Below, piece by piece: positions 25,694 to 34,595 of a stretch of DNA of 64,000 nucleotides; within the stretch, counting starts at the first letter, position 1; every line of letters starts with the position of its first letter. The notes beneath the pieces are model-generated. The model saw nothing but the letters and a program-made list of their open reading frames with translations. It had not been told where the DNA came from and ran no database searches. This stretch comes from JBBSJZ01 sp041751935 (GTDB taxonomy: Bacteria; Planctomycetota; Planctomycetia; Pirellulales; Pirellulaceae), in the NCBI GenBank assembly GCA_041751935.1, contig JBGSIA010000025.1, positions 1-64,000 of the forward strand, read 5' to 3'. A program made the position numbers and the translations under genes.

Positions 25694-26230
25694 ATGCCTC
25701 AACTTGATCCCACGACTCAAGAAGCGTTTTCCGTTTTGAATCCAACTCTACTCGAGCAAGTGCTTGCGGCTGAGTGTCCCAGCCTGGGCGACGGGCCGAA
25801 ATACGAACCGCTAGCAAGCATCCTGCGAACGATCCAGGCGACCGATGCGGACAGTCAACTGCGAGCATTGGGTTCGATTCCCGAGAACCGGTTGAGCGAA
25901 TGGCTTAGCGCATTGTGGCTGGTCGCTGGTGACTTGGATCGCAGCCATTCACTCAGCCAGTCAATCGACAATCGCGAAGGCAGCTACTTGCACGGCATCA
26001 TGCACCGTCGCGAAGGCGATTTTGGGAATGCCCAATATTGGTTTCGACGTGTCGGTTCACACCCAGTTTTCGCCGAGCTGATGCGACAATCAGGTGGCCT
26101 TTATCGTGATGCTGCAACATTTTGTGATGCCGTTCGAACTGCTCGCGATTCTGGAGATCCACAACAGATAAACGCCTGTGAAAAATCTCAGTGGCTGGAG
26201 CTGCAGACATTATTACGGCATTGCGGATGA
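25694..26230 (+). CDS. Hypothetical protein in nitrilase operon
   Basis: 178 residues from the ATG at 25694; the frame is also open upstream, overlapping the nitrilase gene, but the shorter form leaves a 25-bp spacing. I do not recognise the family. It is soluble and mainly helical by composition, without signal peptide or cysteine motif. A segment rich in aromatic and His residues (GSYLHGIMHRREGDFGNAQYW) resembles the 'small helical hydrolase/TPR-like' type but assigns nothing. Position suggests cotranscription with the nitrilase-family enzyme. Confidence 0.7.
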   Translation: MPQLDPTTQEAFSVLNPTLLEQVLAAECPSLGDGPKYEPLASILRTIQATDADSQLRALGSIPENRLSEWLSALWLVAGDLDRSHSLSQSIDNREGSYLHGIMHRREGDFGNAQYWFRRVGSHPVFAELMRQSGGLYRDAATFCDAVRTARDSGDPQQINACEKSQWLELQTLLRHCG

Positions 26231-26274
26231 GTTTCCTTCATTAATCCCCATTCCTTGCCGATAGATTTATCTGT

Positions 26275-26293
26275 CGAGGAATTCATTTCCTCG
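26275..26293 (+). other. Small hairpin downstream of the nitrilase operon
   Basis: CGAGGAA-TTCAT-TTCCTCG, a perfect 7-bp stem starting 45 bp after the hypothetical gene's stop. There is no T-tract. It may protect the 3' end of the transcript. Confidence 0.4.
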
Positions 26294-26388
26294 ATTCGTT
26301 GATTGATGAGGAATGTGGGTAGCAGCCAACACTTGGGGCAAACCAGGGGCACGAACCTGCTATTGATTTTCCGATTATCAAGCATGAG

Positions 26389-26446
26389 GCGGTCCGAATC
26401 TTTTCGAGACTTTACGTCTGGGGCACAAGATTCGGACCGCTTTTTT
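26389..26446 (+). terminator. Long-stem rho-independent terminator
   Basis: A perfect 14-bp stem, GCGGTCCGAATCTT (26389-26402) with AAGATTCGGACCGC (26427-26440), is followed by TTTTTT. The 24-nt apical region itself contains AGAC/GTCT pairing. It lies 159 bp beyond the hypothetical gene. The rest of 26231-26732 shows no gene. Confidence 0.8.
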
Positions 26447-26732
26447 CTTTTCTCTGCTGCAATTTCCCAGCCACACGCTGCACTTTCCCAGCCAACTTCA
26501 TCCGATGCGACGCGGCAACGCGTGTTGCGTCTTGGCCTCAATTTTGTGGCCTTTCAGGCACTGCCCGCGATCCGCCGGCATGACGCAAGTCATAACGAAA
26601 CAATGACTTACGCCAGATTTCAGGGATGGCCAGCCAAAACGGTACTGGGCGTGCATGGTCCTGAGATCGGAGAACAGATTCAGCTTTTCTCCCCACGATT
26701 TCAATGCAGCTACTCCTTGCCCGTTGTACCCA

Positions 26733-27602
26733 ATGCACTGTGTCTACCTCGCCGACCTGGCCGCTGTCCTTTCCACACATGGGCCAGCGATTCTTTATCG
26801 TCGCCAATCGATTTCTCCCCAAGCGGTAACGCAGTACTGGACCAGTTCACGTACGCGACTTGAACTCTGGCATGGTGCGATCGCGCGCTACCAACGCGCC
26901 GAGCATTCCGGCGATTGGGTCCGGATGCGAGCATGGTGGCGAGACCATATCGGGGTACTGGAAGAAATTCTAGTTAGCGAATTGCTGACTCGAGTCGTCG
27001 CGGCGCTGGCCGCTGGTTTGGATCGCAACCAGGACGACGAAGAGCTCTCGCCGATTACCCATGCCATATTCTTGAGCCACTTGGAAACTCGCAATCGCGT
27101 CCAGCATTTGATGCTGTTCGGGCGGGGCAGCAGCGTGCAAAATGCGGTGCGACTGAATCGATTGCGAAAAGGAGTTGAGCGCTGGAACGATGCACTCCTG
27201 GGACGCTTGTGGTCGAGTGTTCCCACAGAAATTCGATATGCCATCGATGCGGATCGGGCACGCAACTATGCCGAAGACGCCCGCTGCCAATCCTGTGGCG
27301 ACGCTCAGCGCACTAGCGACTGGCTGCTCGCTGCAGCGATGCATGACACGCTTTCGCGTCGGTCATCGCCGACGGTGGCCTTGCCCCAGGCCAATCGCCA
27401 AGTCGCCGACAGCGTCCTGCTGATGTTACGACCCGAGCTGTTCGATAGCGTTGGAACAATGAAGTCATTGTGGATGCATCGGATGCAATTCGATTGCGAA
27501 CGAACGAACCACGTACTGGATGATCTGCTTGCTTGCCGAAATGGAAAGGACGGCGCGCCGAAAAATTCAACGCCGACGCACCACAGTTTTGATCGCTGGT
27601 AA
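26733..27602 (+). CDS. Hypothetical protein, possibly lineage-specific
   Basis: 289 residues from the ATG at 26733; the preceding in-frame residues from 26655 look non-coding. I do not recognise a domain. It is a soluble, Arg- and Trp-rich, helical protein (VTQYWTSSRTRLELWHGAI; RAWWRDHIGVLEEILVSELL), with one CxxC (RCQSCGD, residues ~188-194) that could bind metal or be redox active. The neighbours are a strong terminator upstream and the convergent minus-strand pair downstream, so it is likely transcribed alone. Confidence 0.7.
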   Translation: MHCVYLADLAAVLSTHGPAILYRRQSISPQAVTQYWTSSRTRLELWHGAIARYQRAEHSGDWVRMRAWWRDHIGVLEEILVSELLTRVVAALAAGLDRNQDDEELSPITHAIFLSHLETRNRVQHLMLFGRGSSVQNAVRLNRLRKGVERWNDALLGRLWSSVPTEIRYAIDADRARNYAEDARCQSCGDAQRTSDWLLAAAMHDTLSRRSSPTVALPQANRQVADSVLLMLRPELFDSVGTMKSLWMHRMQFDCERTNHVLDDLLACRNGKDGAPKNSTPTHHSFDRW

Positions 27603-27634
27603 ACTCTCGCGTGACGTCGATTGGGAAGCGTTGA

Positions 27635-28000
27635 CTAGTAACGGGCGACGATTTGCTCGATCTGCTGTACGACAAGTCGCAAACTTTTCTCAGCCATCAC
27701 AAAGTTCGTGTGACCGCTGACTTCTGGTTGGATCTCGGTGTAAAGGTTGCTGGCCCGACGTAGCTTTCCAAGTTTCTTTTTCGCCGTTTTCAAATAGCGA
27801 CTTGGGTCATCGACTTCATTGATCGGACCCAACGCAAGAATGTAGTCGTACAAATCGCGAACGACATCGCGCAGCTCCTCGTCCTCTTCCGCTTCGTCAG
27901 CGTGTTTGAGGAACGTACGAACCATCCACAAGTGCGAGATCTGGGAATCGATCTCGCGGACGCCGTCCATTAAGTTCGACGGGAGCGGGCCGTTCATCAA
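27635..28000 (-). CDS. Hypothetical helical protein coupled to membrane protein gene
   Basis: 121 residues, family not recognised. It is predicted all-helical and charged (SHLWMVRTFLKHADEAEEDEELRDVVRDLYDYI), without signal peptide. Its ATG overlaps the stop of the upstream membrane-protein gene by four bases (ATGA at 27997-28000), which implies translational coupling and perhaps a joint function. It is convergent with the 289-residue hypothetical gene, with 32 bp between stops. Confidence 0.75.
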   Translation of the reverse strand: MMNGPLPSNLMDGVREIDSQISHLWMVRTFLKHADEAEEDEELRDVVRDLYDYILALGPINEVDDPSRYLKTAKKKLGKLRRASNLYTEIQPEVSGHTNFVMAEKSLRLVVQQIEQIVARY

Positions 28001-28584
28001 GTCGCGTTTTCGTGGCCTGGGCTCGATGCATCATAGGCTGGGCCCGATGTTTCAACATGCGTCGTCGTGGCGGCGGGCGCTGGTGGAGCACCGTGAACGA
28101 CCGGTGTGTTACGAGCCACAATCACGATGCCAACAACGTTTAACACCAACCCGATCCAGAGCATCGGATGAATGGTGACGTGTCCATATGTACGAATCAG
28201 CGTAACGATCGCTGTTACCGTCACCGCGCCTCCGAACACAATGGGCATCACTAACAGCGCGTTGCCTTTGCTGGTCATCATTGCTGTTGTTAAACACACA
28301 GCACCGAACGCACCCAAACAACCTGCCAAGAATCCCCACTTCATCGTCGGCGCATACACACCTGAGTAACTGAAGTTGTCGCCGTTAAATTTCATCATCG
28401 CCAACCCGCCAGCAATCGCGATGAACAGGTAGGCAATGCCAATGAATACATACGGCTTGAAGGGTGTCCAAAGTGCACGCCCATCGACACGCGGCGCCGC
28501 GGCATTGCCAATAGTCGGTCCATAGCAACCCCAAAATATGGCAGTGCCAAGGGCAAACAGAATCGGTATCAACATTTTATGCAT
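27997..28584 (-). CDS. Small polytopic membrane protein (EamA/DMT-like half)
   Basis: 195 residues with about five hydrophobic segments: LIPILFALGTAIFWGCYGP, YVFIGIAYLFIAIAGGLAMM, WGFLAGCLGAFGAVCLTTAM, ALLVMPIVFGGAVTVTAIVTL and MLWIGLVLNVVGIVIVA. The pattern and the LFALGTAIFWGCYG opening recall one half of an EamA/DMT-type transporter, but a single half with a 35-residue hydrophilic Ala/Pro/Thr-rich tail is not a standard DMT protein. Substrate unknown. It is the first gene of a coupled pair. An internal ATG three codons in is an alternative start. Confidence 0.7.
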   Translation of the reverse strand: MHKMLIPILFALGTAIFWGCYGPTIGNAAAPRVDGRALWTPFKPYVFIGIAYLFIAIAGGLAMMKFNGDNFSYSGVYAPTMKWGFLAGCLGAFGAVCLTTAMMTSKGNALLVMPIVFGGAVTVTAIVTLIRTYGHVTIHPMLWIGLVLNVVGIVIVARNTPVVHGAPPAPAATTTHVETSGPAYDASSPGHENAT

Positions 28585-28742
28585 GGGAGATTGGGAAGGG
28601 AGTCAAGAAGCGGGATGCCAAAATTGTAATCTGCAGCAGCGAGGCACGAGAAGGAGTCGAGCGACCAACAAACCGAATAGGCTTCGTACACCCCCTGAAT
28701 TTGAAGAGCATTACTTTTCCGATGGCAACCAATTCTTTTCGG

Positions 28743-29831
28743 TTAGTTGAACAAGAAGTGACAAATGTCGCCGTCTTGCATCACGTATGCCTTACCTTCG
28801 ACACGTAGTTTACCTGCTTGGCGAATCTCTTTCTCGGAGCCAAATTGTTCTAAGTCGGCAAGTGAATAGACTTCGACACGAATGAAGCCTTTTTCAAAAT
28901 CACTGTGAATCACACCAGCCGCTTGTGGCGCTGTAGCGCCAACGGGAACGGGCCACGCTCGCACTTCTTTTTCGCCAGCAGTGAAATAACTCTGCAATCC
29001 CAAGGTACGATAAGTAGCGCGAGCAATATGATTGAGGGCGGGTTCTTTTAAACCCACTTCGCTCAGCATTTCATTTCGCTCCGCCTCATCGAGTTCCGCC
29101 AATTCACTTTCGAGTTTGGCGCAAACGCAAACTACATTGGCTCCACTTTTTGCAGCATACTCGCGAACCTTTCCCACCAACTCAGCCTCACCCGCTAAGT
29201 CCGTTTCGTCGACATTGGCGACATACAGCACCGGCTTAGCCGTCATTAATCCATAACTACTGATGGCCGATGCTTCGACGTCGTTCAACGACAAGGTCCG
29301 CAACGGCTGGTCGGCCGCCAAGTGGGCATTGCATTTCTCAATGACTGCAACTCGGAGCTTGGCTTCTTTGTCGCCGCTTCGCGCGGTGCGCTGTGCCTTG
29401 CTGAGCGAGTTTTCGAGCGTTTGCATGTCCGATAGCATCAACTCTGTTTCAATCGTTTCCATGTCCGACAGCGGATCGACATTGCCACTGACATGGATGA
29501 CGTCAGGATCTTCGAAACACCGAACAACCTGGACAATCGCATCGACCTGCCGAATGTGACTCAAGAATTTGTTTCCCAGACCTTCGCCCTCACTAGCACC
29601 TTTGACGATGCCCGCGATATCGACCAATTTTAACGCCGACGGGATCACTTTTTGAGGCACGATGTACTTGGTAATGCGATGCAACCGTTCATCGGGCACA
29701 CTGACGATGCCTTCGTTGGGCTCGATGGTGCAAAACGGGTAGTTCGCGCTCTGAGCTGACTTGGACATGGTCAGAGCGTTGAACAGGGTACTTTTTCCGA
29801 CGTTGGGCAAGCCAACAATTCCAGCTTCCAT
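28743..29831 (-). CDS. ychF: Redox-regulated P-loop ATPase YchF
   Basis: 362 residues, matching the ~363 of the family, from the ATG at 29831 (MEAGIVGLPNVGKSTLFNAL); a longer in-frame extension upstream is not needed. It has G1 GLPNVGKST, G3 DIAGIVKGASEGEGLGNKFL and the family-specific G4 (NVDET in place of NKxD), explaining ATP rather than GTP preference. A coiled-coil helical arm and a C-terminal TGS domain (FFTAGEKEVRAWPVPVGATAPQAAGVIHSDFEKGF) follow. YchF/OLA1 binds ribosomes and affects stress responses. Confidence 0.95.
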   Translation of the reverse strand: MEAGIVGLPNVGKSTLFNALTMSKSAQSANYPFCTIEPNEGIVSVPDERLHRITKYIVPQKVIPSALKLVDIAGIVKGASEGEGLGNKFLSHIRQVDAIVQVVRCFEDPDVIHVSGNVDPLSDMETIETELMLSDMQTLENSLSKAQRTARSGDKEAKLRVAVIEKCNAHLAADQPLRTLSLNDVEASAISSYGLMTAKPVLYVANVDETDLAGEAELVGKVREYAAKSGANVVCVCAKLESELAELDEAERNEMLSEVGLKEPALNHIARATYRTLGLQSYFTAGEKEVRAWPVPVGATAPQAAGVIHSDFEKGFIRVEVYSLADLEQFGSEKEIRQAGKLRVEGKAYVMQDGDICHFLFN

Positions 29832-29925
29832 GAGACTGCGAGCAGGTACTTGTACTGCGAGGGGCGTAAAATTTGAACCGGCAAATGTACCAGCGAACAG
29901 CCCCAAGTGCGAAGGGGCTCGGGTG

Positions 29926-32330
29926 TCAATTGGCGGGCGGTTGCGATGACTCGAGAACCGCCCGATACACCGCCTCGGCCTGATCATACGCTTGCTTGGC
30001 AGCTTGTTGCTGCTCGGGACGAATCATCGGTCGCTTGGAATCCCAACACGTTTTCACTGCATCCACACACCACTGGGCGCTCTTCGCATCGGCGTGAATC
30101 GGTCGGTCGTCAACATGCACGAAAATCGGATTGGTATGAACCGAAGGCAATATCCGCACGGCGATCCATGACGACTGATCGATCTGGATCGGAACCTCGA
30201 AGTTTTGCATTTTGCCATCAGCCACCAGCACATGCTGGGAGTGGACTTGCCCGTTGACGACGACCTCCACCGGCACATTTCGCGACTCATCCATGCGGCA
30301 ACGTTCAATGTGCCAGTACGGTTTCTCGTCCAGCCGCAACGATCGAATTCGCCGCGTTTGGTCGGACTGCTGTTCCTGCAATAATGCGGCAGCATCGAAG
30401 GTCAACGTGACCAAGGACGCCTTTTCAAGATCCAAGCGACTGGGCAGGGACTGTGGGTTGGCTCGCCCACCGAGCGGTAGCTGGTTCACTTTCATGTTGA
30501 TGATGTGACTCATGCCGTCGCCACAGTAACTGCGACCGTCCTTCAACCCTGCGACCCAATCGGCATAGTTCAGCTCCGTTTGCTCATCGAACTGGACATA
30601 GACTCGCCCCAGCCCGACGCGTTCTCCATAGATGCACGGAAAGTCCGTTTCACCGCTGATCCGAGACGTCATTCCACAATTGAGTGTGTGGTACCAAACG
30701 TTCAACTCCCAAATCGCTGGTGTGTCCACGGTGGAGATGAAGTCACAGGCACCCAATGGTGAGGCGACAACAAATTCGTTCGCTCCGATGCCATCGAATC
30801 GTGGCATGGCGTAATCGGGCAGCGAATTTGCCGCAGTGCCATTCCATTTCGCATCCGCTCCGCCCCAGGGGCGACCGGCGAATTGGCGACTGCCATCGGG
30901 CATCGTATCCGGAAGCGCCAGCCCCCAGCCGCTGTGACTGTATCCAACCACACCGCCTTGCGATTGTCCCCACTGCAGCACTGGCACTGTCCAACTGGGC
31001 CACTCTTCGATCAACGTCGTTCCAGGATAATCGTCTTCGCTCAAATTCAGCAAACACAAGTGGCCGGCGTGCGACGAGGGAAACCCGCTGACCTCGACGT
31101 CGTAACGCATCAAGTTATCTCGGGTGGAAAGCTCCGACGCCTGGCCTTCGAAGAAGTTTTTCTGTGTGTACCAACACGGCCCCCAAGAAAGCACACAACC
31201 GACATTTAAGTCTTCACCAAGAATGTGCCGCATCATGTCTTCCGGTCCCACGCCTTCGGTGGGGCTGTCGTAATGCGCACACCCAGCAGCATGAACATGG
31301 TGATCGCCCGAGTACCAATTGCGACGAGCCAGATGAATCCATCGTTGCAACCGGATTTCGACGGAATGTTGCTCAGCCTCAGGCACCGTCACCTTCGTTT
31401 GCGTCGTTAAGTACTCTGGACCACGAGTCGCAGTGATCTGGTAGTCACCAGCGGGCAGCAACACCGATTCACCGTCACCGCGATAGACTTGATTGTGAAA
31501 AAAGAAATCGGGCGCAAGCCGCTTCGCTGGGTTCGGATATACGCGATCTTGGTTGTCACGAATCACCAATGCTGCCATGCACCCCAAGCCGTCGTCGTCT
31601 TTGATACTAAGCTTCACTTCGACAGCTCTTTGGCAATCGAACAAGATTGGGACCGCATTGCGAAACCCGATATCCTGTGTTCCCTGACCGATGTTGAACG
31701 ACAGCAATGCTTCGTGTTGACCAGCATCGCGAGCGAACAACATGACAATCCGGTACTCAACTGCCAGCCCCGATAACCGCCGCTTCATCGGCTCGCGGTT
31801 GAGCATCGACACATCGAGCCATCGGTTGGGTACGTCGTCCGTGTTTACAAGCTCGCTATCCGTTCGAGGCTTTTCCCGCGCGCCGCGTCCTTTCTCGTGA
31901 ACCGGCAGTGAATTGGGGCTTTCAACCACCAACTCGGGATTAATCCCAGCCTCGTTGTGTACCTTGACGAGGAACTCTCGCCAGCCTTGTTGCATCAGTT
32001 TCTTCGCCACCGGACCTTCGGCAACCTTGACCCGACTTTCGGCGTTGATGTGTATTTCCGCCAAACACAGCGGATCAAGAATCGCTTGAATCTTGTGTGA
32101 GGCAGCGGCTGCATCTTCGTGTTTCCCGGCGATCTGCAATTGCTGACAATCGGGCCTGGAAGCGGCGATCCAGCAAACTCCAGCGATTCGATCAACCGCT
32201 CCGTCGCCGATACCAATGGTTGGCGAGGGACTCGGGGCACAATCGCCAGCTCTTCGGCGACCACGCGACCAGAGCACCAACAGCCGACGACGACCAAAAC
32301 GGAGCTAACGGACAGGATCAATCGTGGCAT
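29926..32330 (-). pseudogene. CehA/McbA-family secreted metallohydrolase, frameshifted near N-terminus
   Basis: Two overlapping frames make one gene. The 5' frame starts at 32330 with a signal peptide (MPRLILSVSSVLVVVGC) and continues to LEFAGSPLPG. The second frame supplies everything after about 32155: PDCQQLQIAG, ILDPLCLAEIHINAESRVKV, GWREFLVKVHNEAG, then the PHP-like metal domain with YSGDHHVHAAGCAHY and GYSHSGWG, and a C-terminal beta region. The break needs one extra base (or a -1 slip) around 32151-32160. The rest is intact for over 700 codons, so this is either recent inactivation or a sequencing error. The protein would be ~800 residues and exported. The substrate is unknown. Confidence 0.8.
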
Positions 32331-32445
32331 GAAAGTAAGCCTTTCCCTGTGAATGAGGACCTTGCCCCGGTGTGCGGTGAACCCCGAGCCGCTTATCTTA
32401 GCACGCCTGGAGATAGTCCAGTTCCCTCAGCCGCAGCGGCGCGTG

Positions 32446-33147
32446 ATGAACGATCCATTTTTTGAAGCTTACGACCGCGACCAAGTTGCCTACGGCACAG
32501 AACCATCGTCAGTGTTGGCCAGTTATCTGGCCCAGGTTGGCGGCAGTGGTCGCGCGATCGACCTCGGCGCCGGCGCCGGACGCGACTCGCTGGCTTTGGC
32601 CGCAGCCGGATACGATGTCACTTCTGTCGACCTGAGCCAGCGAGGCTTGCAGCGTATTGAACAACGTGCCGCTGCTGCGGGCCTCGCTCACCGCATTTCG
32701 ACGCTGCTGTGTGATGTGCGTCATGTGCCTCTGGAACCGAATTCACTTTCGGCAATCGTGGCGACAACGGTGCTGGATCATATCGAGTCCAAGGATGCTG
32801 AAACGCTGTGGCAGCGAATGACCAATGCACTACGCCCCGATGGTTTCATCTATTGCCAAGTTCATACAACCGACGACCCGGGTTGCCCGAGCGAACCAGG
32901 ATGTTTGCGAAATGATCCCATCAGCGAAACGGCGGCAATGGTCATTAACTACTTCGGCCCCAATCAACTGGTGACGATGGCGACTGAACCAAAATCGAGA
33001 CTACGAATTCTGCGTTACGAAGAACGACTGGAGTGGGACTGCACTCACGGCCCAGAACATCTTCACGGCAAGGCCGTCCTGCTCGCCGTTCGAACGGGCT
33101 CCTATCCCGACTGGTACGGATATCCGAAAGCGTTCCCTAAACGCTAG
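32446..33147 (+). CDS. Class I SAM-dependent methyltransferase
   Basis: 233 residues from the ATG at 32446; an in-frame extension to 32353 is unlikely. SAM-binding motif I is AIDLGAGAGRDSLALAAAGY, motif II VTSVDLSQ, then DVRHVPL and a motif IV-like VATTVLDHIE. The GAGAGRDS loop and small size resemble the TehB/methyltransferase-domain-25 group. Substrate unknown. It is divergent from the CehA-like gene (about 115 bp between starts), so the two share a promoter region. Confidence 0.88.
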   Translation: MNDPFFEAYDRDQVAYGTEPSSVLASYLAQVGGSGRAIDLGAGAGRDSLALAAAGYDVTSVDLSQRGLQRIEQRAAAAGLAHRISTLLCDVRHVPLEPNSLSAIVATTVLDHIESKDAETLWQRMTNALRPDGFIYCQVHTTDDPGCPSEPGCLRNDPISETAAMVINYFGPNQLVTMATEPKSRLRILRYEERLEWDCTHGPEHLHGKAVLLAVRTGSYPDWYGYPKAFPKR

Positions 33148-33196
33148 ACGCAGCAGTCGGATTGTTTTTTGCGATACGAACTTACACGCGTCGGAT

Positions 33197-34504
33197 TCAC
33201 GCTCGTCGGCCTTGAGCTTGACGCCACGCACTCATCTGTTGCTCTTCACCAGCCTGTTGAGTCAACTCTCGCCAATGTTTGGCGACATCGCTTAATGCCG
33301 CTTTGGGCTCTGCCTTCCCGTCGAGCACTTCGCTCACCGCGTGGTCCAGCGATTCATAGTATCCACCACCGCCCAGCAATTGCAAATTCATTCGCACAAG
33401 CGGAGTTCGCCAGACACCATGTAACCATTGCTCATACACCGAACCGCTATCACCAGAATTCGATAAACCTTGCTCCGGTGCAATGACTTGCAATACTCCG
33501 TCAAGTGATTGCTTGAGTGTTGCGGTTCCGTCAGCGGTCGCTAACCAAGCCAAAAACTGTTTCGCGAGAGTCGTCTGTCGACAACCGCTGGAGATTGCGG
33601 CAATCGGTGTGAAGGGATCGAACAAAACTCTGGCGACCGATTGCCCCGTCGGCATCCCGGTGAGCTGTACATCAGGAAACGCGTCCACGTCGCGGCCTGG
33701 AAAAGCAATGCCGCCACGCAACGTTCCTTTCTTCAGTTCCGACCAAATCTCGGCAGGCGTCATCCGCGGTTGCTTGTACTGGCGATGGGTCTCAACCATC
33801 AGCGTCAACGTTTCGACGTAAGATTCGCTGTCGATCAGTGGCGACAACGAATCGCGATCAAACAGCCACGCTTCGCCAGCACTCCAGGAGGCTCGCCAGA
33901 GAAACATTGCCGCAGCCCAACCAGCCGCCGACGGTTCCGCTGCCGCACCCTGCCATGACTTGTCAACCAAGGTTGCATATTCGTCCCAAGAATTCAAAGG
34001 CTCGATGGACTCGACCGAGAATACGGCTGGCACTTGGCCCCCAAGCGGAAGCGCGACGGTTTGGTCGGCGAAGCGAGCAACGCCGCTACGAATCGCCGCG
34101 GGAAGCGTTGTCGTCGCTTCGCTCAAACCTGGAAGCGAGGACAATTCAAGTTTGGTGAGTTGCTCGCCAGTAAATAATTCGCCGACGCTGATCAGCGGCA
34201 CGATCAAAACGTCGTTCGACTTTGCTTTACTAAGCACATCACCGGTGAGCCGCCCCGCCTCGGCTCGTGGGATATCGATCACTTCCAATTTTATTGCTGC
34301 GGAGTTGGCAGCCGACCAGCCACGCGTGATTGTGTCCGTCGCTGGCGAATCGCCAATCAACAGCACTCGCAAAGGGACCTCGGATCGCGGAGTTTGAGGC
34401 AATACCTCGACCGATTCCGGCTGTGAATTACAACCCGCCAACCACGCGGTAATCAATGATCCGCCTGCAGCCAGGGTGGTTCGGCGGGTGAATTGCGTTG
34501 ACAA
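33197..34504 (-). CDS. Lipoprotein resembling ABC-transporter solute-binding protein
   Basis: About 435 residues. The N-terminus TRRTTLAAGGSLITAWLAGC is a lipoprotein signal peptide with lipobox LAGC and a twin-arginine-like start, so the mature protein is probably lipid-anchored. The body resembles family 1 extracellular solute-binding proteins (two lobes; late segment LAKQFLAWLATADGT as in maltose-type binding proteins). No permease or ATPase gene is nearby. The start is set at a TTG at 34504 just before the signal peptide; a GTG at 34546 is the alternative. Adjacent divergent xylB hints at sugar binding, but this is only context. Confidence 0.7.
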   Translation of the reverse strand: MSTQFTRRTTLAAGGSLITAWLAGCNSQPESVEVLPQTPRSEVPLRVLLIGDSPATDTITRGWSAANSAAIKLEVIDIPRAEAGRLTGDVLSKAKSNDVLIVPLISVGELFTGEQLTKLELSSLPGLSEATTTLPAAIRSGVARFADQTVALPLGGQVPAVFSVESIEPLNSWDEYATLVDKSWQGAAAEPSAAGWAAAMFLWRASWSAGEAWLFDRDSLSPLIDSESYVETLTLMVETHRQYKQPRMTPAEIWSELKKGTLRGGIAFPGRDVDAFPDVQLTGMPTGQSVARVLFDPFTPIAAISSGCRQTTLAKQFLAWLATADGTATLKQSLDGVLQVIAPEQGLSNSGDSGSVYEQWLHGVWRTPLVRMNLQLLGGGGYYESLDHAVSEVLDGKAEPKAALSDVAKHWRELTQQAGEEQQMSAWRQAQGRRA

Positions 34505-34595
34505 AACTATTCCTCGTGTATACGTGCGACTGACGCGGATACGCACTATATTGCTGGCCGGTTCGCTTCAGGTTCATTCACTTCGAGAATTCCCC

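Noticed and set aside
32140..32170. Programmed -1 frameshift in the CehA-like gene
   Set aside because: No slippery heptamer or clear downstream structure; a simple deletion or read error is more likely.
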